A stretch of 64,000 nt of DNA from Pyrenophora tritici-repentis (GCF_003171515.1 NC_089393.1:1922001-1986000); one strand, 5' to 3'; shown: positions 46,601-58,900, numbered from the stretch's first letter. Notes: generated by a model from the letters alone, not told the origin. Numbers and translations: made by a program.

Positions 46601-46851
46601 AGGGTCTGTTGAGTGTCGTAACTAGGGCCATTGCCACACACATTCTCTTCTACGCTACCATTAACCTGGCAACTACCATGTGGGCAGGCCACTTGAGGAG
46701 ACACTTGATGCTGTACAGGATCTTTAGCCCTAGGTTCATGGTTGGCGCTGTTGTGTTGCTAGTTGTGGACTTTGTCAGTATTGCCATTGCGCTTTGGGGC
46801 ACGCGAATGAGCATGATAAGTACGGCGGAAGTGTTTGGATTTGGTGGTTGA
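43634..46851 (+). CDS. gpi13: GPI ethanolamine phosphate transferase 3 (GPI13/PIG-O)
   Basis: Two exons, 43634-43845 and 43899-46851, with a 53-nt intron (GTACGC...GTACAG); 1054 residues. ATG 43634 starts MEPREVFTPLSD; a Gln-rich cytosolic N-terminus leads to a first transmembrane helix formed across the splice (IIVAFFTFVL joined to ILHVLGIYLF). The lumenal domain is alkaline-phosphatase-like with VVIIVDALRYDF, a Thr-containing MQRLKGLTTGTLPTF, IFGHYLGVDHAGHRYGP and VVMGDHGMDAKGDHGG, which hold the metal ligands and nucleophile. The C-terminal half has many hydrophobic helices. In the ER this enzyme adds ethanolamine phosphate to the third mannose of the GPI anchor precursor, the link to proteins. 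The motif order and size match GPI13 rather than MCD4 or GPI7. Confidence 0.94.
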
Positions 46852-47787
46852 TGATATGGATATATAGAAGGGTTGTGTTTAAAAGCCCCGCCTGGGGAAG
46901 AACTGCGTCACCCATTTAAAGCTATGTATACGCATTTTCAGATTCTAGTTGCATATGTTTGCGTCCCATCGGACGTGCACTCTGCAATTTCCATTTCTCC
47001 AGATTCTCGGAAATAGTGCTTGTGATGTTTGTCTTTGTGCTGTCACACCGTCCCTTCACCCTCTTCAAAGTCTTACATCCTGTCGCCATTCCCAGCGATT
47101 CCCAGCATCCTTCCTGGACCCTGCAATGTAGCTTAGCTCCACTGGTTTTACCGCTCTTTCTGCCCGCATGTTCTCCGCTCTTTCCTCTCATACACAGCCC
47201 AGCCTGAGGCCGTGACGTCATACATCGCAACTGCTTCGCCTCAGGTAAAGGCAGCTGCTTGCTCTCCTCCACATAGCTTCGCGACGGTGGTGCGGTGGGT
47301 ACATAAACCTCACGGGCTTGCCCATCCTTCCTGCTTTCTTCTTCTCTCCACCCACGGCTTTGACCCAACTGGCAGGGTACCTCGTGCAGTACGCTTCTTA
47401 CGGCTTCGGACCTAGCTGGCTTTGCTACTCAGCACCTCGAAACGACAGATTCTACTGTAGAGAAACAACTTTCTCAAATCGAAAACTGTCGAAAGGTATG
47501 TTTGCGAAGCTTGCTGGGTGAGTGGACAGGTGCTAACCGCTGCATAGATTGCACGGCAATACAGACTCTGTCTGTTGATTTTCTTAAGGAAATTGGTTAC
47601 TTTGGTAACCCAAAGCAAGCAAGGTACGTTATAGTGAGTGAGTGAGAGAAAAGGACGGTTGACTGACTGATGGCGCAGGTTACGCAATACAGATTGATCC
47701 TCGGTAATCGAACCTCGAGCTTGAACAGTCCGGTGGCTGCCAACAACCGACGACGACGACGACGACTACGAAACACCTAACGGCAAG
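46852..47787. other. Intergenic, about 0.9 kb
   Basis: Downstream of GPI13 and upstream of an unknown gene. Contains a short (ACG)n run at about 47748-47768 immediately before the next start. An untranslated first exon is possible but no splice pair is compelling. Confidence 0.5.
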
Positions 47788-49527
47788 ATGAGGCCGCGTG
47801 TCAAAGATACCTTTGTGGCGCAGGACCTGACCGACGACTCTACGGAAGTCATCCCCGTCATTGGACTGCAAAAGGTGATGAGCCTGAAGGACAGGCTCAT
47901 CAATCGTTTAAGCCAAACGATTAAAAGAGATGTCACGTTAGAGGAGGACACTATTCATCAGTCAATCAAGATCCACGTCTTCCCCAACCGGAGTTCGCCT
48001 CAAGCACCACTCGATGGTGAGACACAGAAACTGTTAAGCACTATGATGGATACTCTGAGTCTCATAGCAAAGCATAAGCAAGGTACGCTCATTTTGATCA
48101 GATTCTAAACGTAGCTAAAATGACCAGGGCCTACGTACGATGACGCCTGCGAGGTACTATGGAATGCGATACTCGAATATTCCTATCCTCATATCGATGG
48201 TGTTATTGATAGTATGAATCGAATATTTGATACGGAGACTTTTCAAAGTTCGATCGCTAACTTTACCATGCCTCAGCCTGAATCGACTGCGGACGAAGAA
48301 CTGGGGACGCGGCTCTTGACACTGTGTCAAGATGTCAAAGGATGCGAGTCATCATTGAAGAACATCAACGCCTTGGCTCAGGTCGCCTCCACTATGACAA
48401 GGGTAATCATGAACTTGGGCGAGCGTCTCAAGTTCTTTCTACGCAAGGCTCAGATCTCGAACGAGCTATACCAACTCATATGCGAACTTGGATTCCCCGA
48501 GCGCATACATAAAACACTGATTAGAGCGGCACGCACATGCAGTAACTTCCTCCATCCTACAATCCATCTTGAACGCGTCTCTTTGTCCAATGGTAGGCCG
48601 CTTATGCAACGTGCTGAATTCCCTGACAGTCGAGGAGCATTATCAGCACCCAAGCCAGCACCACCACCTCAAATATCCAATTCTAAACGCATACCATTCC
48701 AACAAGCGACATCAGAAGCGTGTTTATCATCTTCGCCCCCACCTTCTCAACTTCGTGCATCAACTCAACCCTCTTCGCTTGGGCAACCACGCACTACGAT
48801 GTACTGTGCTGTGATGGAAACGGCTCAGAAATACCTCGCGCAAGAAGACCGCCATCAAACGTTTCTAAGGCTGAAACCGGATACAAAGCAACTCGTAGCA
48901 CATCTTGTAGGAACACTCTTACGAACAAGGCTTCTACCGGTGGACGTGGAAGCTTGGCAGGCTTTTGGTTTCGTTACCGCAAGCAGTGAGGAAGAAGAGC
49001 GACAGCTCGCTGGACTTTACTCGGTTTTGCTCAAGGAAGCCGAAAACCCACAGAAAATCTTTTGTGATCTTCAGCGCGCACTCGAAACCAACACTCTGAC
49101 TGTGCTGTTTGACAATAATGGATACGGGCACTTTCGACAGATGTTCCCCAAGCTCGAAGCGTTTCTTAGAACTCCACCAGCACAACGCTCCACAGTCTGG
49201 CGTCTGAAACAGTTTGTTCTTAACAAGAACGAGACCGAGCCACCAGCGTGGGCTCAGCGCGATTACGGCTTCAAGTTCTGTAAACAAAGAGAAGAAGTGT
49301 TGCTCCTCAAAGAGATCTACAACAAGATCTGCAAGAAGATTTCATTGAAAGATCTCCACACTGCGTGCATACATGGCAGGTTATACGAGGCGGCAGTGCA
49401 AAAGGGCGTCTTCGTGGATGCAAAGTACAAACGACTCATGCAGAATGACTACCCATCACCATTTCTCGGATACGAAAACGACAAAGGTCTGAAGAACTAC
49501 CGTGGCTCATTTTTCAAGAAACGCTAG
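47788..49527 (+). CDS. Unknown 564-residue protein
   Basis: Two exons, 47788-48082 and 48128-49527, with a 45-nt intron (GTACGC, branch TTCTAAAC, acceptor ACCAG); the splice joins AKHKQ to GPTYDDACEVLWNAILEYS in frame. The protein is mainly soluble and helical: an N-terminal block with VIGLQKVMSLKDRLINRLSQTIKRD, a central helical part (LKNINALAQVASTMTRVIMNLGERLKFFLRKAQ), a Pro/Ser-rich linker, and a C-terminal basic block with FCKQREEVLLLKEIYNKICKKISLKDLHTACIHGRLYEAAVQKGVF, ending KNYRGSFFKKR. No signal peptide, membrane helix or motif I can name. The start could be further upstream if a first exon was missed. Confidence 0.75.
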
Positions 49528-50274
49528 GGCTTGTAGGCCTGCGTGTGGGCTACTACGCTTGGTGCGCTTCTGGATCACCTGCGAACAGGCTTAATTTCCT
49601 CTAAATCTCCGATACTTTTGCTTTTTGCGATATCTTTAGCTGGCCTGGCTGGCTCTATAGTTTTTAGGTGGGGCTTTGTTTCTTTCTTTTTGCAACTGGG
49701 GACAGGATGATCAGCGGATCAGCATCATGGGCATATGCAGATCACTTTGCTTTCTTTTTATCAATTTCAAAATTTGATCGTCCAAGCACGGACGGGGGAT
49801 TTGAAACAGCATGCTTATAGGCGGTCTTTGACATGGAAGTCATTATCTCTGATAGCCACTACGAACTCATTAGTTCGCTGGACTTGGGTTTTAGGTTTGG
49901 TATGCTTTGTTTTGTTGATAGTCATAGATCGATACAAGTTGTGTTTTGAAATCTCATCTCCTCTAGCATCTGCTGTTAGACTTGTGTTTATATTAATTAG
50001 CATGCGTTGGTACATTTGTATATATAAGTGCTCATACTTCTTATGTCCTTTTCTCTCCCTCCCTCCCTTATTCCCAAATTTTCCTTCTTGATCAAAAGAG
50101 ATGTCTTACTACCACATGTGACTGCACCTAAAATCTCATGGAATACATCAAATGGGAATCCTCGCTCTCGCGTCTTCCCAATATTGCCATCTAAAATCAC
50201 GATTGCGACTATTCTATGGTACTGCGCATTACCAGCTACCAGAACACTTTTGTATCCTCTTTTATTACTAAAAT
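49528..50274. other. Intergenic, AT-rich
   Basis: About 750 bp before a solo LTR; no gene seen. Includes a TGTATATA near 50017, about 490 nt after the preceding stop. Confidence 0.5.
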
Positions 50275-50465
50275 TGTCGGATCGTGAGTATCGGTAGAGA
50301 CGTCGGCTGCTGGACACTTCGGCCCGACTTCGGCCCACCTTGCGCAGAGCTTAGGTATACCTTCGTAGCAGCTATGTTCGTAGACAAGAAGAACAATCAC
50401 CGAACAGAATGCATTACTAGTTATCGTTATTTCCCTTTACGCACTTAGTGCAAAGCCAACCAACA
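50275..50465 (+). repeat. Solo LTR of the copia family
   Basis: 191 bp, starting TGTCGGATCGTG and ending CCAACCAACA, with perfect flanking duplications AAAAT at 50270-50274 and 50466-50470. No internal element sequence adjoins it. Its 3' end is of the same type as the 4421-4612 LTR (GCACTTAGTGCAAAGCC). Confidence 0.96.
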
Positions 50466-51558
50466 AAAATCGAATTCTGCTATCTTAATGGACCTGTCCT
50501 TTGGGACCCAATTCTAAATCAAAACCCATCTGTCACATGTGCTTTCTTGAAAGGGACTGTCGTCAAAATTCATAAAAACCCATTCCACGCCTTTTTCCCC
50601 GATGAATAAGAAACTTATAGGCGGCAAGGTTAGGATATTACCTGTATATAAGTCACAAGCACGTACGCCTCTCTTCTTTCTCTATATCTATTGCACATTC
50701 GCGATTCTAAACGCGTCGAAATCCTGGCGATATCGTGGGAATAAAATGACATCGCACAAGAGAAAATGTGTTGGAGGTGGGGGGAAGTTGTTCTACTCTA
50801 CCTAACCTCGTATTCCAAAAACTCTAGGAAAGCTTGCATATATGTGACTTTTGAATATTTGCGCTTTTACTCTTCGTCTTCTGTACGTTGGTAGTTGGTA
50901 GTTAAAACACATGGAAGCGGGGGGGAGGGGGTAGTATGTTGTAGGAATAAAACGAAAAGGTAGAATCCATATGTATCTGGGGTGGGGTTCCTATTCTGAC
51001 TCCTGTGAAAGGCGTGTATATAGGCTGTAAAGAGAAATAGTGTCTAGAGCATGTTATAGTGTGGCTCGTGTAGAGAGAGCGTTGTCGTGGGGCAGGCTTG
51101 ATAACGTAATCCACTAGTGAGAAAGTGACTTCACGTTGTCTCATGGCTGCATTTGTCGTGATCCTTCTGACATCTATCTCTCTCATACCCTATGTCGAAG
51201 CCTGCATTGATGCTTTATATTGCTGCCGTCTGTTACTAGGCTATATCGGCTGCTGAAACTATCAAGACACGTTGTTCTAGCGGATAGAGATTTGACCTTA
51301 GAGGAAACTTTTACGTTCATCAAGTCGCGTAAACACAACTAATGTTCTACCTCTACTTAGACTCCTAGGGCCTAATAGATTGATATCCCTACATTACCGA
51401 TATAACAAACACGAACACAACCAAAAATTAACAAGAAAAGTGTAGATAGCCAGTCCCGTTACAGGAAGGCCATCAAAGCCATACAAAAACAGCGCGCATA
51501 GGGAAGACCAAGTTTCTGCGTCGGCCTTCTCAACTGAGGCGAACTGTGGTCTACTTTA
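50466..51558. other. Intergenic, 1.1 kb, AT-rich
   Basis: Between the solo LTR and the decayed gene. No credible frame or RNA gene. Confidence 0.5.
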
Positions 51559-53372
51559 CTATTTCTGTGGTATCTTCCCCTTTCCTTTGCCAATATATGG
51601 CGGAGGTGGAGTAGTTCCCGCTCTCGTTGTTCGATTAACAGCTGGCGAGCTGACTCTAGCGGATGAAGATCCGGTAGCACCCGAGGATACGTTTGCTGGT
51701 CTTGGCCGCGCCGACCCGGCAGCGCTACCCGCAAGAGAGGCAGCTCCTAGTCCACCGGACCTCGAAGAGCTTGCCGTTGGCTTAGATGTTGATGGTTTCT
51801 TCGATGCCAATTGAGGTTTTGACGCTGCTGCAGTGCCAGGGGTTTTGGAGCCACCTGCACGAGAAGCCGACGGAGCAGTCAACCGAGAACCTGTCGGAGA
51901 AGATGTACGGAAACCCGATGGAGACTTCATGAATTCATTGAAAGCTCCCCCTGCACTTATTCTGCTGCTAGCTCCCGAGGACGCACGACTGCTTGGCTGA
52001 GAAGGTGGACCAGGGCCTAGACGAGCTTGCCTTGCTCTTTGACCAGTTGCTTTGAAAGTCTCGAAATCTGATGATCTGCCATGACTGGAGCCGTGATATC
52101 CACCTGCACTGCCAGTTCGGGATTGTGGACGGGAATTTACAGGAGACTTCAACCCGGAACCTAGCGAAGACGGTTCAGGAGAAATCAATCAAGATCTTAG
52201 ACTGGAACCTAGCCGGGACTGCACACGGGGACTTGTTGGAGACTGCATAGCAAAGCTCATTGGAGATCGTGAATGGGAGATTGCCGGAGAATATAGAAGG
52301 AATAGTGCTGGAGATGCTGATCTGGAGCTCACAGCCTGATCGCCTGTCCTTGTCCTCTTTGGTGAGGGCTTTCACGGTGAACTTCCTGAAGCGCCTTATC
52401 CCCCACTTAGACTACCATTGACACCATCGACGGGAATGGGGATACTTGACTAATTGGCATACTCGATGGTTGACTCTCAGTGGAAGGTTGTCTACTGTGT
52501 TTTGTCCAGCAGCACGATTGTCAGGCATTAATCCTGAAGCGCCTTGTCCTCCACTAGGACTGCTATGGGTAGGAGCGGGGCCTCTTAACCGAATGGGCAT
52601 ACCTGATGGCTGACTCGATGTGGACCCTTGTCTACTATGTGCATGGTCAGGGACAAAGTTCCGAGGAGGCATCGAGCCTGCAGCGGGACTACGACCTGAG
52701 CCACTCCTATGTGGCTGAGTTGGACTACCTAGGGCTTGATAAAGACCTGTATTAGCAGCATCGTGCGAAGACTAAGCTTGAAAAGTCGAAGGTTGAGCTC
52801 GAGGCCTTATGGTACCCATACGTGAAGACTCAATTTGAGGTGGCCTGGACTCTTCTTCCGATGCTATAGCACCAGCAAGTCCATACGAAGCTATTTCTCT
52901 TTTCTGGCTATTCGCATCTGCGTCAATTTCGCCATGTGCTCATCTTTGTCTCACCCTGTTTTCTTATAAGCTCTTTGGCCTTCTTAATGTCCTTGGACCG
53001 CAGATTTGAAATACGACGTGTTTGTTTTCTGTCGTTAGAATCTAGGTTTGTGAAGAAATTCCTCTTCGTGATGAAATGTTCTTGGGCTTTTGCCTTCTCG
53101 TTCTAATCTCGTTCTTTATAGTACTGATTAGGATCTTCTACCTTGATACATAACTTGCAGGGTTCTTTCTCGAAGACCGGTTTAATCCTATCGCACGTTT
53201 TTGGATTCTGGCATCGAAATGTTCTCGTGCCCCTTGGAACATACTGTTTGGGTGCATATTGTAGCTTCCGGAAACAGTCCACACTATATAGAGAACGTTT
53301 GGAGAGCGAAGAGAGAAGTTCATTGATAGTACAAGTCGCTAGAGCCTTCTGGCTTGATAGAATGTATCCGCC
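51559..53372 (-). pseudogene. Decayed Ser/Pro-rich gene with an N-terminal Cys motif
   Basis: Coding sense can be followed on the minus strand but in several pieces. From 53372 to 53106 there is an 89-codon open frame, then TAG (53103-53105), then 59 more codons in the same frame to TGA (52923-52925). This part contains a C-x5-C-x11-C-x2-C arrangement and a charged helical region (RRISNLRSKDIKKAKELIRKQ). Further on, sense continues in other frames: ASYGLAGAIASEEE, a TAG at 52772-52774, then a Ser-rich repeat, frame changes near 52400-52500, and finally a 209-codon open Ser/Ala/Gly/Pro-rich frame at 52188-51559 preceded directly by a TGA. The full-length product cannot be made without suppressing several lesions. 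The family is not recognised. A short product from 52188 down is not excluded but lacks an ATG at its beginning. Confidence 0.7.
52385..52660. repeat. Two diverged tandem coding repeats, about 140-148 bp apart
   Basis: Within the decayed gene, two units share CCTGAAGCGCCTT (52385 and 52533) and TCTACTRTGT (52491 and 52631). Translated on the minus strand both give HSRQxSTxSQPSxMPI. Differing spacing between the shared blocks shows indels since duplication. Confidence 0.7.
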
Positions 53373-53823
53373 TTAGATAAAAGTACTAGCTAGTAGTACC
53401 ATTCTATAGAAAAGTCTCGAAAGAATAAAAATATATTAAGGGCTTGATGTTGTTTTCGTTATAAAGAAAGGAGACTGCATTAGAAAGACTGGTATATAGG
53501 TTCTGAAACAGCAAACGACGTCGAGAATCATTAATATAGTAGATTCACGTGGCTTTTCAAGCTGCAAAACTGATTCAAGTCTACTAACGTGTGACACGAT
53601 ACTTTATATATATTTCTTGAATTACTCTCATAATGAACATCAAGCACACTCTTCGGGCCTGCAAGCGTATAAGAATAACCTAGCGATTCGCCACAAGCAT
53701 TGTGAAGCCCTTGAAACATGGCAGTGACCCATAATTACACAATGCCAAATTTTTCCATGTCGAGAATTGACCCTCCCGGTCACTCAAGAGACAAAAGCAG
53801 CCGGATAACCTCAAAACTAATCT
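53373..53823. other. Intergenic, 450 bp
   Basis: AT-rich sequence between the decayed gene and the next gene's 3' end. Upstream exons of the decayed gene could once have been here; none are readable. Confidence 0.4.
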
Positions 53824-54585
53824 TCACGTCTCCATCCCCAACCCCGCCACAACCCTCAACACCTCCTCTCTCGAAACCAATCCAACAACCGCCCTCTCAT
53901 ACCAATGTATCCCCAACTCCTCCCTCATCTGCGTATCAAACTCCTCTTTAATCCTCCCCAACAACCCCTCATCTACCCTCTCCCCCTTCCCCACCAGCGC
54001 CTTCGCCGCCTCCTCCCTCACCTCCTCCCTATTCGTCTTGGGCTCCACAGCAGGCGGCCTATCAGACCCAGTCCACTTATTCCTCAAAAGCCTAGCGAGC
54101 GGTTTGCGGGTGCGCGGGTTATCGAAAGCAGTGGCGCCGTTTTTGCACTCGGGCATCCAGAGGGTGGGTAGTTTGGTCGCGGGTTGGGGTTTTTTGAGGA
54201 GCGCGAGTTCGCGGTCGTCGGCTGAGTGTGGGGGCGTGGCGAGGACGAGCCAGTCGCCGGATACTTCTGCAATGAGGTTGCCGTCGGAGGTTGTGCGGAG
54301 GGGACCGCGGGTGGTGTCCAGGACTGAGGCGTAGTCGGTAAAGAGGTCGGTGAGGCGCTGGGAGTATGGTGGGCGTGATGGGGATGGTGTTGGTGAGAGT
54401 TTAATGGAGCGAGTTTCGGTATCGGTGGCGTTTATGGGTGTGATTTTTGGAGAGGTAGGCGTGCTGTTTGTCATATCGTTTGCTGGCACGGGCGTAGGCG
54501 CATTTGGTTCATCTTTAGGTACGAAGAGCTCATCGCTTGGGTCTTCGTTTAGAGAGTAGTGATCGCTCATGCTGCCCGGCATCAT
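53824..54585 (-). CDS. Unknown 253-residue protein
   Basis: One exon; starts at ATG 54585 (MMPGSM) or, equally plausibly, at 54570 (MSDHYSLNEDPSDELFVPKDEP). The N-terminal ~75 residues are acidic and Pro/Thr/Ser-rich. The rest looks folded: YSQRLTDLFTDYASVL, DGNLIAEVSGDWLVLATPP, LPTLWMPECKNGATAFDNPRTRKPLARLLRNKW, then charged helices EEVREEAAKALVGKGERVDEGLLGRIKEEFDTQMREELGIHWYERAVVGLVSREEVLRVV. No signal peptide, membrane helix or named domain recognised. Codon use and the structured second half support a real gene. Confidence 0.75.
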   Translation of the reverse strand: MMPGSMSDHYSLNEDPSDELFVPKDEPNAPTPVPANDMTNSTPTSPKITPINATDTETRSIKLSPTPSPSRPPYSQRLTDLFTDYASVLDTTRGPLRTTSDGNLIAEVSGDWLVLATPPHSADDRELALLKKPQPATKLPTLWMPECKNGATAFDNPRTRKPLARLLRNKWTGSDRPPAVEPKTNREEVREEAAKALVGKGERVDEGLLGRIKEEFDTQMREELGIHWYERAVVGLVSREEVLRVVAGLGMET

Positions 54586-55266
54586 TTAGATAGGATTATC
54601 AAGGGATATACTCTGTGGAAAGTCGTGCGTTTTGATAGAGAGTTGAGGTGGAGCGCAAAAGTAAACGTAGTGACAGCAACCTAGCAAACGTGTGATATTT
54701 CGTCATACAAATTCACTTGTCAGAGGTAAGTATGATGTGAGTGGAGTTTTGTAGCCTTAAAGTTTGCCTGTCACGTTGTTGCTTACGGTGAGATAAGTGA
54801 GTGTACGAGTGTAAGAAATATACTACACCACCTAGGTACCCTTAGTGCAACCATGGAACCAGCAGCTCGCGTACGTTACCAAAATCGATGATGTACCTGT
54901 TGAGTAAAAGTTATCCGGTACCCATGGATCGGTTTTTGGTCGACATGGGGTAGCTCCAGGACTTCGATAATGCGCATGCCTTCACCTTACAGTTGAACTG
55001 TTTTAGTAGCGAAACCTTTCACTGCCGACGTCTTATCAGAGACGGGAGTTGAAAAATGCTCAGAGGCCGTACAAAGAGCTCTCAACATAATTTTTCAACA
55101 GTTCGTGATGTCATTCCTGCCACAGTGGTTGGTCTTTTGCTCGGTACCAAATGTTCTGAATTTCACAAAACAACACCAATGGCCCACATGATTCAACGCT
55201 TTCAGCACCCTAATCCTAGATAGTAATGATGAAGCTATTTGCAGCCGTAGTCGTTCTAATGGTTTA
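54586..55266. other. Intergenic, about 680 bp
   Basis: AT-rich region upstream of the unknown 253-residue protein gene, leading into a solo LTR. No gene seen. Confidence 0.5.
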
Positions 55267-55458
55267 TGTCGGATCGTGAGTATCGGTAGAGACGTCGGCT
55301 GCTGGACACTTCGGCCCGACTTCGGCCCACCTTGCGCAGAGCTTAGGTATACCTTCGTAGCAGCTGTGTTCGTAATAAATCAATCACCATCACCGAACAG
55401 AATGCATTCCTAGTTATCGTTATTTCCTTTCAGCACTAGTGCTATAGACCTTCCAACA
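55267..55458 (+). repeat. Solo LTR of the copia family, second 3'-end type
   Basis: 192 bp, TGTCGGATCGTG to CCTTCCAACA, with perfect duplications GTTTA at 55262-55266 and 55459-55463. Its 3' end (AGCACTAGTGCTATAGACCTTCCAACA) matches the inverted copy at 33575-33939 and differs from the other two LTRs. Confidence 0.96.
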
Positions 55459-55926
55459 GTTTACAATATAAAATCCACAAAACTGGATTACTGTTCACTT
55501 CACAGCTGCTATCATACCATACTATACTATGCTAAATCTATATTACACCCCACTCCACTCCCCTGCTCCGCCCCGAAATCCAACAAAAAAACTTTTTTCG
55601 TATGACGTGGCAGCAGCAGCAGCAGTGGCCTAGATAAAAGATATATACAAAAGACACATAGGAAAGCCAAATAGATACAGTGCACATCGAACCAGTCTAA
55701 TCGAACCCCTTCGCTTCCAGTTGTAAACTTTACAAAGGAAAAAAAAATCCGAAACATATTATGCACAGTTTAGGCAGTAGGAACAGTGAAAAGTAAATGA
55801 AAAAGAACAAAGCGTTTGCAGTCAAGTTTTGTAAAAAGAAGAAAAGAAGAAACAAGCAGAGAGAGGAGAGAAGAATGGCAACCCCCTCCCTCAAGCCCTC
55901 ACATCCTTGAAATCACCCAACCCCCC
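55459..55926. other. Intergenic, EFR3 3' flank
   Basis: About 470 bp, AT-rich with a short CAG run near 55610. Probably EFR3 3' UTR on the minus strand. Confidence 0.5.
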
Positions 55927-58900
55927 TCAATAAGGCGCCTTCCCCACAACCTCGCCGCCTTCACCCTCCTCATCCTCATCCCCCACCCCAATACTATCCA
56001 AAAAGCCCGAGAAATCGGGCTTACTTCCCAACGACGACTTGATCTCACTTCCCCTCCTTCTCCGATCCCCACTACGTCCCCTACTAACACCACTCTTGAT
56101 GCTCCTCGATTTGTTCGCCGCACTGCCATTCGGCGCAGTTTTGGGTCTTGCAAAATCACGCGTGTCGCTGTGGCCATTTGTGAAGTCCTCTGGGATTGGC
56201 GGTACAGGGGGTAGGTTATCCATGGTGTATGCGCTTTCTCGCGATTGCTGGGCATGCGACATGGACGAGGAGGCGGTTAGCGGTCGTGGGGTGGATATAG
56301 CGGCGGGTGTGGTAGGTGAGTCGGCGGAGTTGGGGAGTTGTTGTGATTCGGTGGGGTTTGTTGTAATAAATGAAGCGTCGGATAGAGAATGCACACTGAT
56401 GAGCGAGTCGGAGGTTGTAGAGGCATGGTCGGAAGAGGACTCATGGTGGCGGAATGACGGGGCTCGTTGCGAGTAACCCGTTCGAGGTGCTCCGCCATGG
56501 GATGTGGATAGTGCGCGTTTGAGGTCATCGACACGAACGGTTGAGCGCAGAGACGAAGAACTATTTGGCGTTGCGCCGGGGCTGCGACTTCGGTTTGGAG
56601 ACGACAGACGTCCTACTAGGCCGTAAGCGGCAGAGCGTGGCTTGCTCGCAGCGCGTCGTGGGCTCGGGATTGGCGAGTTGGCACCGCTGTCAAGGTTGCC
56701 ATTCGGGATGTTGACGCCGAGAAAGTTATTCTTTGTGTAGTGGGTCCCGGATCTTGACCCGGTCATAGACGCAGAGGAGGAGTCTTTGGTGTGAGCGGCG
56801 AGGCAAACATCGCGAGTCCAGTCCGCCAGAAGATCCTCTCGAACCTTGAAAGGGAGCTCGGGAGCATTCTTGTGGCTAGCAGGCTGCACAGGCTGATGGA
56901 TCGTAGGGATCGACGAAGAAATTTGCATCGTATGTGGAGGAGATCCGGGAGGGGAAGAGGGAGGGGAATACAAGGAAGTCGAATAACCTTCCGATATCTT
57001 CTCAACCAGAGCTTCTCGGTTATCAAAGGGCCTAAGGGCTTCGCTCTGGACAATCTCCGAGGGGACTGCAGCAGGTGTTGGGTGTGGTGTTTCGATCAGG
57101 TCAATAGGCATGGGCGGCACACGAACGCTCTTCATCCACAGGCCCTTTTGGTTCCTGCGCGTGATCTCGTTGTGTAGTGCACGGCCAACTGAAGTGACCT
57201 CAAAGTCAAGAGTCATGCTGAGTGCCCAAAGGTAACCGTGAACTAAACTTCCCAGGCGCAGCTTAACAGCCGGGTCTTCCACGGCTACAATGTCCTCCTG
57301 CAATCGCATAATCATGGGCAATCCAGTTCTTGCCGCATTAACACCGAGTCTGTTGACAAGGGTTGTCAGCAGTAGGTGAAGGAGTAGGTAGTCGGCCTCG
57401 GAGTCGATATAGAAGAGGGCATTTTCGTAGACGGCGAGATGTAGGAGAGGCAAGAAGGTATCCTTGCCGCGCCTTGGCACCTTTTCCCTCGCCGAAGCGT
57501 TGGACGCCGCACGTCTTGCCAATGAGTTCTTCTCGTGATCCTTCTCCTTGCGCCTGTAATTGTCCACAATCTTTAGGTCCTCCTTATCCTTTTCAGTGTC
57601 CAGCCAGGTCACCAAAGCATCAACGTAGGCTTTCCTAACTTGGCCGCTCGGGTCACGCAACAACCACTGTGTGCCTTCCCAAACGCTCACTCCGACTTTG
57701 CTTCGAGAAACAGAGGCGGTAGAGCCGTCTGGTCTCCGCGCATTCGCCGTCTTTATGATGGCCTTGACTGCTTCAAGAGCAGTGATGCGTGCAGTTTCGA
57801 ACGAGAAGAATCGGTCAACGTGTGTCTTCTCTTGCATGCTTACTGAGTCGGCCACGGCCTCGACAGCACCCTCAGGGTTCTGTATCGCCTCAGCGGTTGT
57901 AGAGACACTTGAGAGGCGCGACGGCTTCAGTCGGCTAAGAATTGCCTCGACCATGTCGGAGATCTGGTCGGTGTAGTATACGTGTGTTGCAAGGTCGGCC
58001 ATGCATTTCTGCACAGTGTCCAAGAGTTGCAGCCTGGCTTCCGAGGGCTTGTTTACAACCTCCATGACCACGCCAGCCAAATTGTTCGTCATAGCCTGGT
58101 CGCCTGCCTCTTTCTCTGACATGACCGACGTTGTTTGCTGGTGATGTGGCGTAATGTTGGATCCTGGTCCTCCAAGTTGCAGGAGTAGTAGCGAGTGGGA
58201 GATTAAGCCAACCAGGACATCCATAACACTGAGTCCGATGAAGTTGATTGTCGAAGCGAGCAGGTAGTCAATGACTGTGGCGAGGAGCAATTGGCGTTCG
58301 AGGTCCTCCTCGACGATTGGGCTTCGTACCAGGGCTTCGACGGCCCCTACCAGCACTGTGTAGCGGTCCTGGACAGGCACCCAAGCACATATCATGGCCA
58401 TGAGTGTAGTGGCCCAATGGCTCGCTTCGCTCGGCGGCATTCCCTCTGGGCTCTTGACATGTAACGTGATGAACTGCAGCACGGCTGTTGTCGCAAGCCG
58501 GAGCTGGCCCCTGTTTACGCCCTGGAAGATGCTCCGCAGCGCGTGCAGCGCCAACACGCCAACCTCCTCCTCGGCCAACTTGTCTGCATCTTCCGTTGTG
58601 CCAGAAGCGGCAACGGGGTCTCCATCGTCATCGTCGGTCCGGGCGGTAGACACGCTCTGCCGCCGACGCGACGCGAGCTCCTTCTCGTGGTCGCCCTTTG
58701 CGGCTTCCCGTGCTTCCAAGCGCTTAAGGTATGCGCCGCTCTCCGAGTGTACGTTGAGGAGGATGACGGGTATGACGACAGCCAGTTGCCGACCCGTCTC
58801 GGAACCAAGCGACTCGGATGAGGCAACTGCATTCAGGGCCTGCAACCCCGCCTTGCGGTATCGGATGGCGACGGGCCAGCTGACGGGTGCCTTGGCTGTC

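Noticed and set aside
53138..53323. 61-codon minus frame beginning with ATG in the decayed gene
   Set aside because: It is a shadow of the longer, more protein-like frame 53372-53106 in another phase.
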